From Herpomyces periplanetae (taxonomy: Eukaryota > Ascomycota > Laboulbeniomycetes > Herpomycetales > Herpomycetaceae): a DNA stretch of 64,000 nucleotides. The stretch covers positions 41,126-105,125 of the forward strand of contig WMKJ01000041.1 of NCBI GenBank assembly GCA_009733715.1, in the 5' to 3' direction. The notes below the pieces were generated by a model, which saw only the letters and a program-made list of their open reading frames with translations, ran no database searches and was not told where the DNA came from. Position 1 is the stretch's first letter. Every line of letters starts with the position of its first letter. A program made the translations under genes and the position numbers. Positions 21,549-32,400 of the stretch are shown here, in pieces.

Positions 21549-24266
21549 ATGTCTTCAAGTGGAGTTCCACACCATCATCATCATCACCACCACCACCATC
21601 AACCCCCTGCGACTTCATCCTCATCAACTTCAGTTGCGTCGGCTTATCCGTCTACAACATCTTCGCATCCCAGTGCTTCTTCTACCCAAGCGGGCACCAC
21701 TACTGGATCAGCATCTAATGGTACTAACTCCCATACGGCTGCTACTCACGTTACTGACATCGGTTTATGTCGCATACTATGCGTCGCCGATATTCGTGGA
21801 AATTTATCTCTACTTAACACTCTAGCGGCAGAAACGCGCGCTACGTGTATCGTACACACGGGAGATTTTGGCTTCTATGACGATCGTTCGCTCAATCGCA
21901 TTGCCGAAAAAACCCTCCGACACGTTACCCAATATTCCCCTTTAATTCCTGAGTCCTTGAAAGTTCGTCTTCTAGATCCCAAGTTTACATCTCCCTTATG
22001 TGAACGTTTCCCACTCGATCAAGCTCGATTGTCCGAGTTAACTCTTTTCCTCAATCGAACTCACCAGTTCAACGTGCCTGTCTACGCCGTTTGGGGTGCA
22101 TGTGAGGATGTTCAAGTTCTCGAACGTTTCCGCTCGGGCGAGTATCATATCCCCAATTTTCATATCCTCGATGAAGCTCATACCCATGCTTTGCACACGG
22201 GAGGTGTTAAAATTCGCTTGCTTGGTCTAGGTGGTGCATTAGCCATGCATAAACTTTTCGATAACGGTGAAGGACGCACCACTATTGCCGGTGGCCAAGG
22301 TACAATGTGGTCCACCTTACTCCAAATTGGTGAATTGGTTGATACGGCAAGACAAGTTTACGATTTAAGTGAAACTCGTGTTCTCATTACCCACGCTTCT
22401 CCCGCTCGTGAAGGTTTACTCAATCAATTAGCTTGTGCATTAAAGGCAGATTTTACCATTAGCGCAGGCTTGCACTTTCGTTATTGTAGTTCTTATAACG
22501 AATTTAGCGTTAACCCTTCCATAGATCACTGGCGTGCAAAAATGGCTGCCGCAAAGGCTGCCTTAATTGATGTTTGGGATACCGTAAAGGGTGAAGTTGA
22601 ACCCGCCGTATCCGATAATGAAATTCAACGAAAATTATTAGATATTGCCTTGGAAGTGGTGTATAGTATGCCAAATGCTACGGGCAATATACAATCCCAT
22701 GATTCCCACAATTCAAACCGAACTTCTAATCAAGCTGAAGATAATGCCTTTAAGAATATGTGGCACTTTAACTTATCGGATGCTGCATTTGGTTGGTTAG
22801 TTTTACACGTTGAAGATGGTCGAATATCCACGGAAATGCGCGCCCAAGGATTTCAATTTGCTCATCGTGGTGAAAAGACTACTGTCACTCCTCAAGTTGC
22901 CGGTATCAACGCTGGTTCATCTAATGTTGAAAATGGAGTACGATTAGTTCCACAAAATAATGGTTTTACTGGTGGTCCGGCAACCTCAAAACCGTCTCCT
23001 GCGTCTTCTATTAAACCCGCCGCTGTTACACCTGCCACAACTACCGTTACTCCAACTATACCTACAACCACAATTGGTTCAACTTCGACAATATTATCCG
23101 TTCAAGGCAGCGGCATATCTTGCACATCTCGAGAATCCTCATTGCCAACACTTCCTGGACCACCACCCGTCACTACAAATATTAAAGGTTCCGATGCTAA
23201 TAATACAGGTAGCGGAGTTGTACGAAATGGTCCCAATACAAACTCTGCAAAGTATATGACACTAACAACTGAAAATAAAATCCAGACATCTGCAACTGAT
23301 AGTCAAACTAAACCAACAAATCCTTCTTTAGAAAATGATTTAAAGTCCCAAATTAAATCCGAAACTCGGCCAAACGCAATATCAAGAGAACGAGCCGGCG
23401 GTGGAAATAGTGGAGGTTATCCACGTAAGGATAATGGACGAAATATTGGTCAATTGAATGGAAGTCGAGAATATCGAAATTTCGGCTTATACGTTCGTAA
23501 TGTGAAAGATGAAGCTTCAGTTCGTGAATTATTATCCGATGTTGATCGTGCAAAAGTTACCCGCATCGAAAAGTTTAGTTTAAACTTTGTCGTATTTTTC
23601 GAGACTCATGCTGATATGACAAATGCTTTAGCAAACGTCGATAATGAATATAAAGGAATGATTGTTCCAGGACTACCGAACTTTTCCATTTATCGTCAGG
23701 GAATTCGTGCTAATTATTGGGTATCAAATCCTCGAAATTCCTTTACCGGAGGCATGGGATACCGAAGCTACAAAAGTAACAATCACGGCAACCTCGGCTC
23801 CGCTAACCAAATCCCCCCCGGCTCCACCCCCGGTCCTTCCCTCAACGGCTCCCCAAATCCTCCTCCCCTTGCTGCTCACGTGAATACTCCCCCCAGTGGC
23901 GCAGGCCCTGCTTCCGGTTCCGCCGGTGGCGCAAATCCTGTGCCACCTGAGGCTGAGGCGCGCGGAAATTTTCAGCGTTTTCGCAATAATAATTATAGGG
24001 CAAATGGTGATCGAAATCGAAGACACGGCGGCCGTTCATGGCATACTCATCAATCTCCTTCCACCGCTGGTCCTGTTACTTGTGCTCCTATCGCCGTGTC
24101 TTCTACTTCAACCGCTGTGCCATTTTCTACTCAATCTCAAACTCCCCTATCAAATTCACCTTCCACTGCTCCTCCTCCCCCCCCCTCATCTTCAACTTCT
24201 ATAGTGAATGAGGGAAATAAATCTCACGTTGTACCCCCCGAACCAACGGGTGAATCCGGTGAATAA
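21549..24266 (+). CDS. DUF2433-type metallophosphoesterase-like protein with C-terminal RRM-like domain
   Basis: Single exon, 905 residues. Residues about 72-440 resemble the fungal DUF2433 family, a calcineurin-like phosphoesterase fold: ADIRGN (D81), HTGDFGFYDD, WGACED and THASP occur in the order of metal-binding motifs, though the usual DxH and GNH signatures are altered. About 440-640 is Thr/Pro/Ser-rich linker. About 643-725 looks like an RNA-recognition fold (GLYVRNVKDEASVREL, VVFFETHADM). The C-terminus is Gly/Asn/Pro-rich with an RNRRHGGRSW basic patch, suggesting RNA binding. The N-terminus has ten consecutive His (8-17) followed by a Ser/Thr stretch. Function is unproven; a role in RNA metabolism is inference. 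Confidence 0.75.
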   Translation: MSSSGVPHHHHHHHHHHQPPATSSSSTSVASAYPSTTSSHPSASSTQAGTTTGSASNGTNSHTAATHVTDIGLCRILCVADIRGNLSLLNTLAAETRATCIVHTGDFGFYDDRSLNRIAEKTLRHVTQYSPLIPESLKVRLLDPKFTSPLCERFPLDQARLSELTLFLNRTHQFNVPVYAVWGACEDVQVLERFRSGEYHIPNFHILDEAHTHALHTGGVKIRLLGLGGALAMHKLFDNGEGRTTIAGGQGTMWSTLLQIGELVDTARQVYDLSETRVLITHASPAREGLLNQLACALKADFTISAGLHFRYCSSYNEFSVNPSIDHWRAKMAAAKAALIDVWDTVKGEVEPAVSDNEIQRKLLDIALEVVYSMPNATGNIQSHDSHNSNRTSNQAEDNAFKNMWHFNLSDAAFGWLVLHVEDGRISTEMRAQGFQFAHRGEKTTVTPQVAGINAGSSNVENGVRLVPQNNGFTGGPATSKPSPASSIKPAAVTPATTTVTPTIPTTTIGSTSTILSVQGSGISCTSRESSLPTLPGPPPVTTNIKGSDANNTGSGVVRNGPNTNSAKYMTLTTENKIQTSATDSQTKPTNPSLENDLKSQIKSETRPNAISRERAGGGNSGGYPRKDNGRNIGQLNGSREYRNFGLYVRNVKDEASVRELLSDVDRAKVTRIEKFSLNFVVFFETHADMTNALANVDNEYKGMIVPGLPNFSIYRQGIRANYWVSNPRNSFTGGMGYRSYKSNNHGNLGSANQIPPGSTPGPSLNGSPNPPPLAAHVNTPPSGAGPASGSAGGANPVPPEAEARGNFQRFRNNNYRANGDRNRRHGGRSWHTHQSPSTAGPVTCAPIAVSSTSTAVPFSTQSQTPLSNSPSTAPPPPPSSSTSIVNEGNKSHVVPPEPTGESGE

Positions 24267-24838
24267 TTTAACCCTCGGCGTCATACGGTGCGCAATATAC
24301 TGCTGTCTCGTATTTTTACCCTTCGGCTTGCCTGTTGCCTATACTCATTTGTTTCGCTTGTCGCATCATTTGCGCTATTCGTATAAGTATCGGCAAAGTC
24401 TGACATTTAATTCGTCATTGCACTTGGACTTGGCTTCAAGGTGTATAAATGCGCTTCGGCTTTTGGGCGCGTGTGTATACCCCCGCCCTCCCGTTCGCTT
24501 CTCCTAACTTCCATGTCACTTAATCAAATTTGACACTGGCCCGTGCGCCTACTGTCACTGGTTAATGACTGCACCAGCGAAACTGCTGAGGATATACGTT
24601 TTGAATTTGAATTGATATAAATTTGAACCAGAGTAAATTAGCAGTCGATAATACGCGGTAAACATGTCTGTAACGAAACTTGCGTATGCGTGTATAGCGA
24701 ATTAATCAAATGCGTGGTCGTAAATTTAAGCCTGGTGTATATAACCCCATCGCGTTATTATAAGGTACTATCCCAGGATACTTATTCTAGACTTCTGAAT
24801 GTGATCTAATCGTGCGTGCGCACTTAATCCAGTGACTG
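24267..24838. other. Convergent 3' interval
   Basis: Lies between the stops of the DUF2433 gene and the CRH-family gene. No gene is seen; it should hold both polyadenylation regions. Confidence 0.5.
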
Positions 24839-26119
24839 CTACAAGGGAAAAGTAAATTTATCATGGGGATGAGATGATCTTCGAAACCTGACGGCGAGTG
24901 CCCGGCGCCACAGTAATGATTCCTGTTGCATACGATCAAATTTGGCGTCAGCAATAGCTTTTTCTCGTTTGCCGATACGTCGTTGCCGCATACAAAAGTA
25001 AGCGAACGCAGTAATAATCAAAGCGGTCAGTCCACCTCCCGTTGCAAGCATAGCAATACGCGTACGATCCGATAGTGTCCACCACCAAGCAACGTGGGAC
25101 GAATCCGACCCTTCACCGGTATCATTATTAGTAGTAGTAATATCATCATCACCGTGGTTTTGGCGTGTTAACTGGACACGTAAATTTTGAGCAGCCAATG
25201 ATTCTCCCGCAATACGGCGCAAACGATACCGTGGTGAGTTAGCATAAACATATTCACGAGCATCCGGTGTAAAATCGTGTATTCCCAACGATTTAACCGA
25301 CATTGTAAAAGGGCCCTGGGAATAGTTAACCCGGTCTACCCACTGAGATAAATTCTCCTTAAGGCGAACATCCCCCACTGCAAATATCCCCAATTCAATT
25401 GCCATAGGCACCCGCGGAATCGCCAACGCATGACTTACATGCCGTACTAGCGTATTATCACACCACCATTCAAGTCGTTTAGGTGTCCATACCAGAGTAT
25501 AGCGATGTAAGTTTGTAAAGGCCGTAGAAATTGAATGCGCAAGGGGAAATTGTTTAAATGGATTAACCTTATCGTGTACCCGGGATTCTTGCCTTGGTGT
25601 ATAGTAGTTGCTAAAAATGTGTGTACGATTATTTCCTGCGAAAAAAAACTGCACAACATGAGATTCGTCAGAGCGTAATAATACGTACGAAAGTAAACCT
25701 GGCCCCGGTGTTGCTCGCACTACAAGTTCGACCCGTCCGTACAATATATAGAATTTTGAACGTAGTCGGCTCCCTCTATTCCACTCTACAGTACTCTGTT
25801 CCGGAATTTGTAACAACATAGCTTCATTGCTTCGTTTAATCTGGCCCACGGTATTCCACAGTTCCGGTGAGAAAGGTGCTTCGCTATAATCGGCATGATA
25901 TGAAATTCCAAATGCTGGAAGTGGCTCTAGCTTGCAAGTTGTGTGCGTCGTTGAGTTCTCTACGTCAAATACTCCTAAGTCCGTGTACATGTGTGTTAAC
26001 GGATTGCATATTAATGACGCACTCGTTAATCGTACATAACTTTGGTCTGCGCTGTACAATAGAAAAAGGTAAACAAGACGTAGAGTCATAATTATAATGA
26101 GCCGCCCGAGCCTGCTCAA
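24839..26119 (-). CDS. CRH-family GH16-like cell-wall protein with lost catalytic motif
   Basis: Single exon, 426 residues. The N-terminus has a hydrophobic signal sequence (about 5-22). Residues about 36-300 match CRH transglycosylases that link chitin to beta-glucan: SKFYILYGRVEL, FSNYY, YTLVWTPKRLEWWCDN and GPFTMSVKSLGI are all in register. The ExDxE active-site motif is gone: Val155, Gln157 and Phe159 occupy the positions of nucleophile, auxiliary Asp and acid/base Glu, while flanking SD and AG residues remain. A Ser/Asp-rich linker leads to one transmembrane helix (about 355-377) and a basic 49-residue cytoplasmic tail, instead of a GPI signal. It is probably a surface pseudo-enzyme or glycan-binding protein. 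A second Met at residue 12 is an alternative start. Confidence 0.82.
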   Translation of the reverse strand: MSRLGRLIIIMTLRLVYLFLLYSADQSYVRLTSASLICNPLTHMYTDLGVFDVENSTTHTTCKLEPLPAFGISYHADYSEAPFSPELWNTVGQIKRSNEAMLLQIPEQSTVEWNRGSRLRSKFYILYGRVELVVRATPGPGLLSYVLLRSDESHVVQFFFAGNNRTHIFSNYYTPRQESRVHDKVNPFKQFPLAHSISTAFTNLHRYTLVWTPKRLEWWCDNTLVRHVSHALAIPRVPMAIELGIFAVGDVRLKENLSQWVDRVNYSQGPFTMSVKSLGIHDFTPDAREYVYANSPRYRLRRIAGESLAAQNLRVQLTRQNHGDDDITTTNNDTGEGSDSSHVAWWWTLSDRTRIAMLATGGGLTALIITAFAYFCMRQRRIGKREKAIADAKFDRMQQESLLWRRALAVRFRRSSHPHDKFTFPL

Positions 26120-26480
26120 CTTGCTGGAGGGGAACTGCTGGCTATAAGAGGCAATTTAGTCAAAGTAATACCTGCCGCAAAACCCCGTTCCCTCCGTCTC
26201 ATGAATTTGATCTTGTTAAAGTAAAAATCTGAAACGTTAAGCGTCGGTTAACAACCCCGACTAGCATGACCATAACTTCCATCAAAATGATATTGCATCC
26301 ACTTTCTAAATCTCCCACTAACTGATAAATGCAATGGATAAGATTATCGGGAAAGAATACATACATATATTTGTTAAATTTCAAGTGAGCGGAGGCACAA
26401 GTGCGTAAGCAAGCGGAAACTTCTACTAATTTAAATTCATGTAAGATTACCCCATCTTGCATCGACGGTGTTCAAGCGGG
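26120..26480. other. Interval between the MEC1 stop and the CRH-family start
   Basis: Both genes are on -, so this 361-bp stretch must carry the MEC1 3' end and the CRH promoter. No gene or clear motif is seen. Confidence 0.5.
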
Positions 26481-29400
26481 TTAGAGAAATGGACACCATC
26501 CAATATACATGGCTGCAAGATTTTTGGGGTCGCGCGCCATGGAAATTAATGCATCAACATAACCTTCCACGGCGAGGGGAACTGATTCTCCCGGGAAGAG
26601 ACCTTGGAGCTTCATACGTACATTTTCTAAAACTTCTTGCGGTGTGTTAGGAACTTTGTAATTTGGCGTTTTACGCTTTTTTTTATCCACAAAATCCACT
26701 GTGGGATCATGAAGAAAAGTTTCCAATATCGTCATAAGTGAATCTTCATTTAATCGTAATAATTTAATCGTGAATTCCGCTGCAATTGTGAACGGTCCTT
26801 TGACTCCATACAATCCAAAAGCATGAATCATATTATGCGTTAAGCGAAACGGTACCAACTCCGGCTTTTCAAATGTTAGACCCTTATCAAATAAGCAATT
26901 AAAATCTACGTGGAAGATTCCCCCGCAGCTTTCTTCCAACAAAACATTTTCTCCATGACGATCACCTAACCCCAGTATGTGTCCAACCATCGACATAACT
27001 GAGCATGACCTCGTGTAGCGTAATCTCGCGATAAACCATGACTCAGGCTGCGGAAATGTCTCGATAAACCACTCATACAATATAGGTGGAAATTTTTCTT
27101 TGGTTAACGTTTCCGTAAAGATTTTAATGTTCTCTGGTTTCTCAATTGACTTTTCAAGCAAATTTCGAATATTCGAATAATCAATTCGTACCCCTTTTTC
27201 CTTGTACAGTTTGAGTAATATATCACGAATAGTCTTTAGGCCGTCTACCCACTCGATAGCTCCACACTCCTCGTTCAATGGTGTTACTGCGTAAGTTTTA
27301 ATATCTAAATATTTAAATAAATAGTTAGCATAACTACTTCATCAAAATCCAAAAAGAATTAAGATCACGCCAAAGATGAACATAAGGGGAAAAAGCTATA
27401 CATTTCCTAAAAAGGAAATGTGGAGTTTGCCAAAAATAGCAAGGATTCCTGGTGCAGAAGGCACGAGTACGCCTGCAGGTCCCGTTGAGGTTGAGAGAAC
27501 TCTCCGTAGGGCTGAAACACCTTTAACAAAAAAGCAATGCGTATAACTCCAAGTGCTCAGCCTTGTCTCCCGCCAAATTAGGTGCAATCAACTTACACAA
27601 TCTTCGTTTACTTGATTCAACATCTCGTTTTAGCGATCGATTTATCATTTGATTAAATTCCATTAATCGTTGATCCTTGCGTAAATCATCTTTGGGCTTG
27701 CACAGAATCCCGTATAACTTTCCATCACTTCCACGCATAAGAATTTTTCGTGGCCGCTGCATCGAACTTAATACTAAAACTTTATCCTCAAACATTTCAA
27801 TTGTCACGGTATTTTTAGGAAACGCTTCATGTGTTTTCATCAGTCGACTACCAATTCCCGTAGGTAAAGCTGGCATTAACATCTGTTCAACGGGAACCAC
27901 AAGTTGACATGGAACAAGCGAACTCTGATTCAAGTGTAAATCTCTCGACAAACTGACCACGTTACTTCGACTATCAATTATGGTGTCACAAGCTTTGAGC
28001 AGTGCTTCTGAAAGATTCTTTCCCATATTAATTATTACGCCTAGTTCAATTTCCCCGTTTCTAAAACGCTTAACTCGTTTCTCTCGCAAAATCTCTATAA
28101 TGTTTCTCGCCTGATTTGCTTTGCTTGCAACCGACGATTTCGACACCGCCAACAAACTCCACAATGCTTGCTGAGGATAATTCGAAACAACTTTCACAAT
28201 AATAAGCGATAGCAACTCATTAACTTCTGCATCACTATGACCCATTCGACTGATAATCTGTGCTAATGCTGTGTAAAATGGAAATGTCGGAACCCGCTCC
28301 AAATACTTCCGAATTGTAGAATTTACCTTCGTAACAGTAGCATACTTCAATTCATATTCTTCCTTGCGTCCACCACGAGCAGACTTCAACATTTCGGCTT
28401 CACTTGCCATATCCAACCAGAGCGTTAGAATTTTAGGAACTGTTTCATAATTGTGTTTCGCTCCAAAACATATGCCTCGTATAAAGCTTTCAATTACCAA
28501 CTTTCTATGCTCGCCACTTACGAATGCTAGACTTTGCTTCGATACCGATCGTCGTTTTTCCCACTCTAATTGCTTGTTGTAATACTTGCCCAAATGATAA
28601 TGCCCCTTCTCCCATCGCACAAAGTACCGATTAGCTTGCTGATACTTATGAATCACCACATCACTCTTCATACAACTGGCTGTGTCCATCCAACGTGCTA
28701 GTAACAGTGTTGCTCGTGCTTGCTGCAAATTCTGTCCGTTCTGATTGCTCGTTTCATCACTTAATGTAGTGATCTCCCGAGAATTATCCCCAAAAATGTT
28801 CTTGCTGATCGCCCATTCTAAAGTTTGAATGGCTTGGCGAGTATGTCCTAACTTCCACAAAAGTCGAGAATTCTCAATGATTCCGCATTCACGCTTAAGC
28901 CTCCATCCACTCAGTACAAAATTAATTGCTGCGTCGTATACTCCCATTTTACGTGCCAAACTTGCCCGCTTCACCCATATCCCTACTAAATCATTCTTTT
29001 CGTATTTCACCTTGCTTAACTCCATAATTGCTCCCCGAATCCCTAACAAATAATGCTTGTCTAACGTATATACCCCCAAGATTTCCAATCTTTCCTTCAG
29101 TCGCTCCATCATCTTTTCACGATCCACCTCAACTATCGTCCTCCCAATGTTACCCATAACTTCAATCTCGTACAATGCATGTAATTTTAGTAGTTGTTCG
29201 TGACACGTCTGTAATGATGTTGTCGTCCGTTGATTCAATTCTCTGCTTACCCCCGCTCGCAAATACCCGATAATACTTTTGCTTTTTTCCACATTGGCTT
29301 GCTTCACCGCAGTAAGCGCCTGAGCTATACCTACGTTAAATGGTGTATCATCATCCAAATAACTGTACCTCTTGCCAAGTTCTTCTAATTTACACCAATT

Positions 29401-32400
29401 TCCTGTAACCCATGCCGCTTCTGCAGCAAAAGACAATACACTAGAACACTCGTTCACTTGTTTTCCTTTGGCAAACTTTTCCGCATTCGTTAGCACTCCT
29501 TCATACTTCCCCAATTCTCGTAGTGAATTCAGGTAATTGACTTGAACACTTTCATCATCCGGCCTTTCAATTAAAATTCTTTCATACCAGCTTTGTACTG
29601 CGCTCCATCGATTTGCTCGACGATGAACTAATAGTTCTTGATCTGGGTCGTTCCATGGTAGATGTGACGATATCCCATCCATACAATCCAAGTCATCAAT
29701 TTCCCGATAAATTTTTGATAACTGTGCATAATATTCCCCATCATCAATCTCTTTACCAGCTAGTAAGCTCTCCCGCTGATATCGCTCCCAGTAAAACAGG
29801 GCTCGTGCAAAGGACCCGCACTGCATAGCCCGGGTTGAAATTACTTCTGCGGGAATGCTTAACAACACTTTTTCCAAATTCTCTAATTGCTTTCGTCCTT
29901 GCTGAATTGAATTTTCTTGCCCACTATCTTTTGAACCCACTCCAACAGCTAACGTTTTTCGTCGCTCCAAACCCCATCGTGAGAGATAATCTAGGACTCG
30001 AAAGATATCTTCACTGCACATCTTAACCGTTTCCACCATTGTGTGATTTAACTCCCTTAGGTCAATTTCCAACACGCAAGAAACCTCTCGTACAATATCC
30101 ATAACATCTTCTTCTTCACCCCCTACAACAACGTTCAAAACTACATATGGTAACATGAAGCTAGATATCGATAGATCTTGACCTCGAATAATTCGTGATA
30201 TGCAAGTAAATAGGTACGATGCATTTTCACCTTTGCCTCGATGTAATAAATCTTTTGTAAATATACGTAGCCATAAACCATGGCTCATGTCTCGTCCGAA
30301 AATTGGATAATTTTGTTTGGATTCACTTGCCGCGGGGTTTTTGAGCAAAAACTTTGAGTTAAAATACGGGAGTAGTGTCATTCGAACAGATTCTGGCATT
30401 TGCATCCACCTACGATATGTAAAACTATTCTGAGTTCCACGGTATCGTAACTCCAAAGATTCCTTAAACGAGCACCATTTCAGTAATTCTTGCATAACAA
30501 ATGCTAGATAGTTTTGTGCTCGAGCATTTGTTGCAGATCGAAACGCTTTCACCAACACCGTTTCTAACAAAACACTGACGAAGTCAATTGCTTCATTTCG
30601 CTTTTCGAAATTCCAAACAACAACTACTTCTCGTTCTTCTCGCGCGGCATCAATCCGATGATCATCAATACATCCAATTATCCCCAAACATCTAGCACAT
30701 AATTCACAAATTTCCAACTTTTGATCTGTGAACTTGACTGAGGCATCTAAAATTGCTCGACATAAATTCGCAACTATCGGGCTTGCCTGTTGTCCCATTA
30801 CAGATTCGTGAATCCATCCTTGATTTGTTTCCAAATAGCGTATTAGCTCTCGAAGTCCTTGTTCCACTACAACAACGTTATCGTCTGAACACCTTTGTGT
30901 GAAAGCTTCTAACATCTGTTTATTATCAACTTTCTCTCGTATACGACTTATTCCACCGGCAAATTTAGATAGTAGTGTAATATGGTCCAGTGATGGTAAT
31001 GCTTCAGCGTGCGATCTTATTACATCATTGTACTTTTCAAATAAAAAATTTAGCAAATCATACACGCCTTGCTGTGAAGCGCCGCTGAATGATTCCCACT
31101 CTTGCCCAATAACGGTCATTAAATGATTCACCAAGCCTTTCACATCACTTTCCTCTGCTATTTCCATTAAACTGGTCCAGACCGATATCACAGTATCCGT
31201 GAGCTCTCTCACCTTGATAGCCGACTGAAGACACGCCCGTATCTGGGGTATTGCTACACCAATTTTGTGATTAATCAAATGCATCATTGGTTTAATTGCA
31301 TTCAGACATCGTCGCATTTCCATCACTGAGTATATATTCTTTGGAGAATCTAAAATATTCGAAAAGTAGGTCATAATCCCCAAGACGTGCAATTCGAAGA
31401 AGGATTCTACAAGCTTCGCATTTTTATCCGATTTGGTTTTACTTAGTTTCTTATCCAATGTTAAAGATGCCAGTAATGTTAAAGAGTCTAATGCCCTTTT
31501 TTTTATTTGACAATCATTTTCTCCCAAATATTTAAGTAATTCACAAGTTGTTCCTATTGGTTCTATTTTGACCAAATCACCTAGACTTCTTTGTTCGAAC
31601 TCCGGTGCTACGTCATTAAGTATCGACATGATACTTGACTCCATGTTTTGAGATTCTTGAACAAATAGCAGCGCTAGAGTTGACGTGAGATTTTGACTTG
31701 GGCTAATACACAAATCATATACACTACATCCGGGTCCTCGTGCCAGTGCAATCCTTTCTAATACATCTTTTCGTTTCATTAAAACCAATTGAGGCACAGT
31801 GTCAGATTGAGTGAGCAGCAATAATTGATTGACGCTCATGCCTAATAACTCGCTTAAGAGCTGGATCATACTAGGTTCCTCGAGAATACTCTGCACTAAG
31901 GTCAAAGCTATGTTTTGCCAGTATGGTTTAAACATAGCTTCAACACTTTGACCGAAGTACTCTCCTAAAAATTGAATTTCAGTATAAGTTAAATCTCGAA
32001 TAAATTCATCTGGATGCCCGAGAAATTCTACTAATTGTAAAAGTGAAATATTTAACTCTTCTGCACCGCAGATTCGGCCAATTTGTCCCCAAAAAATAAT
32101 CAGTCCTTCGAGTAATCTGGTATCATTAATATCCTTGAGAGCTTGAAGTACGTCAATTAAAAAGACTCGATTGCTGTGGAGTGTTTCTGGCGGCATACGA
32201 TACCGAATGAAAGATGGAAGGGTGAGTGCGCAAGCAATTCTCAATTCACGGATTGAGCTTTGAAAACATTTTAGGCACCACTTACCCACAAGGCCAGAAG
32301 AAATATTTCCAAAGTCGGCATCGTTAATGTGGTTCAAAATTCGTCTTATGGATTGTGCCATTAATACTCGTCCTGGCTTCAATTGGCTAAACTTCTCGTC

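Noticed and set aside
27396-27587. 63-residue - strand frame in MEC1 intron 4
   Set aside because: Conserved kinase sequence is continuous across the splice, so an extra exon is not needed.
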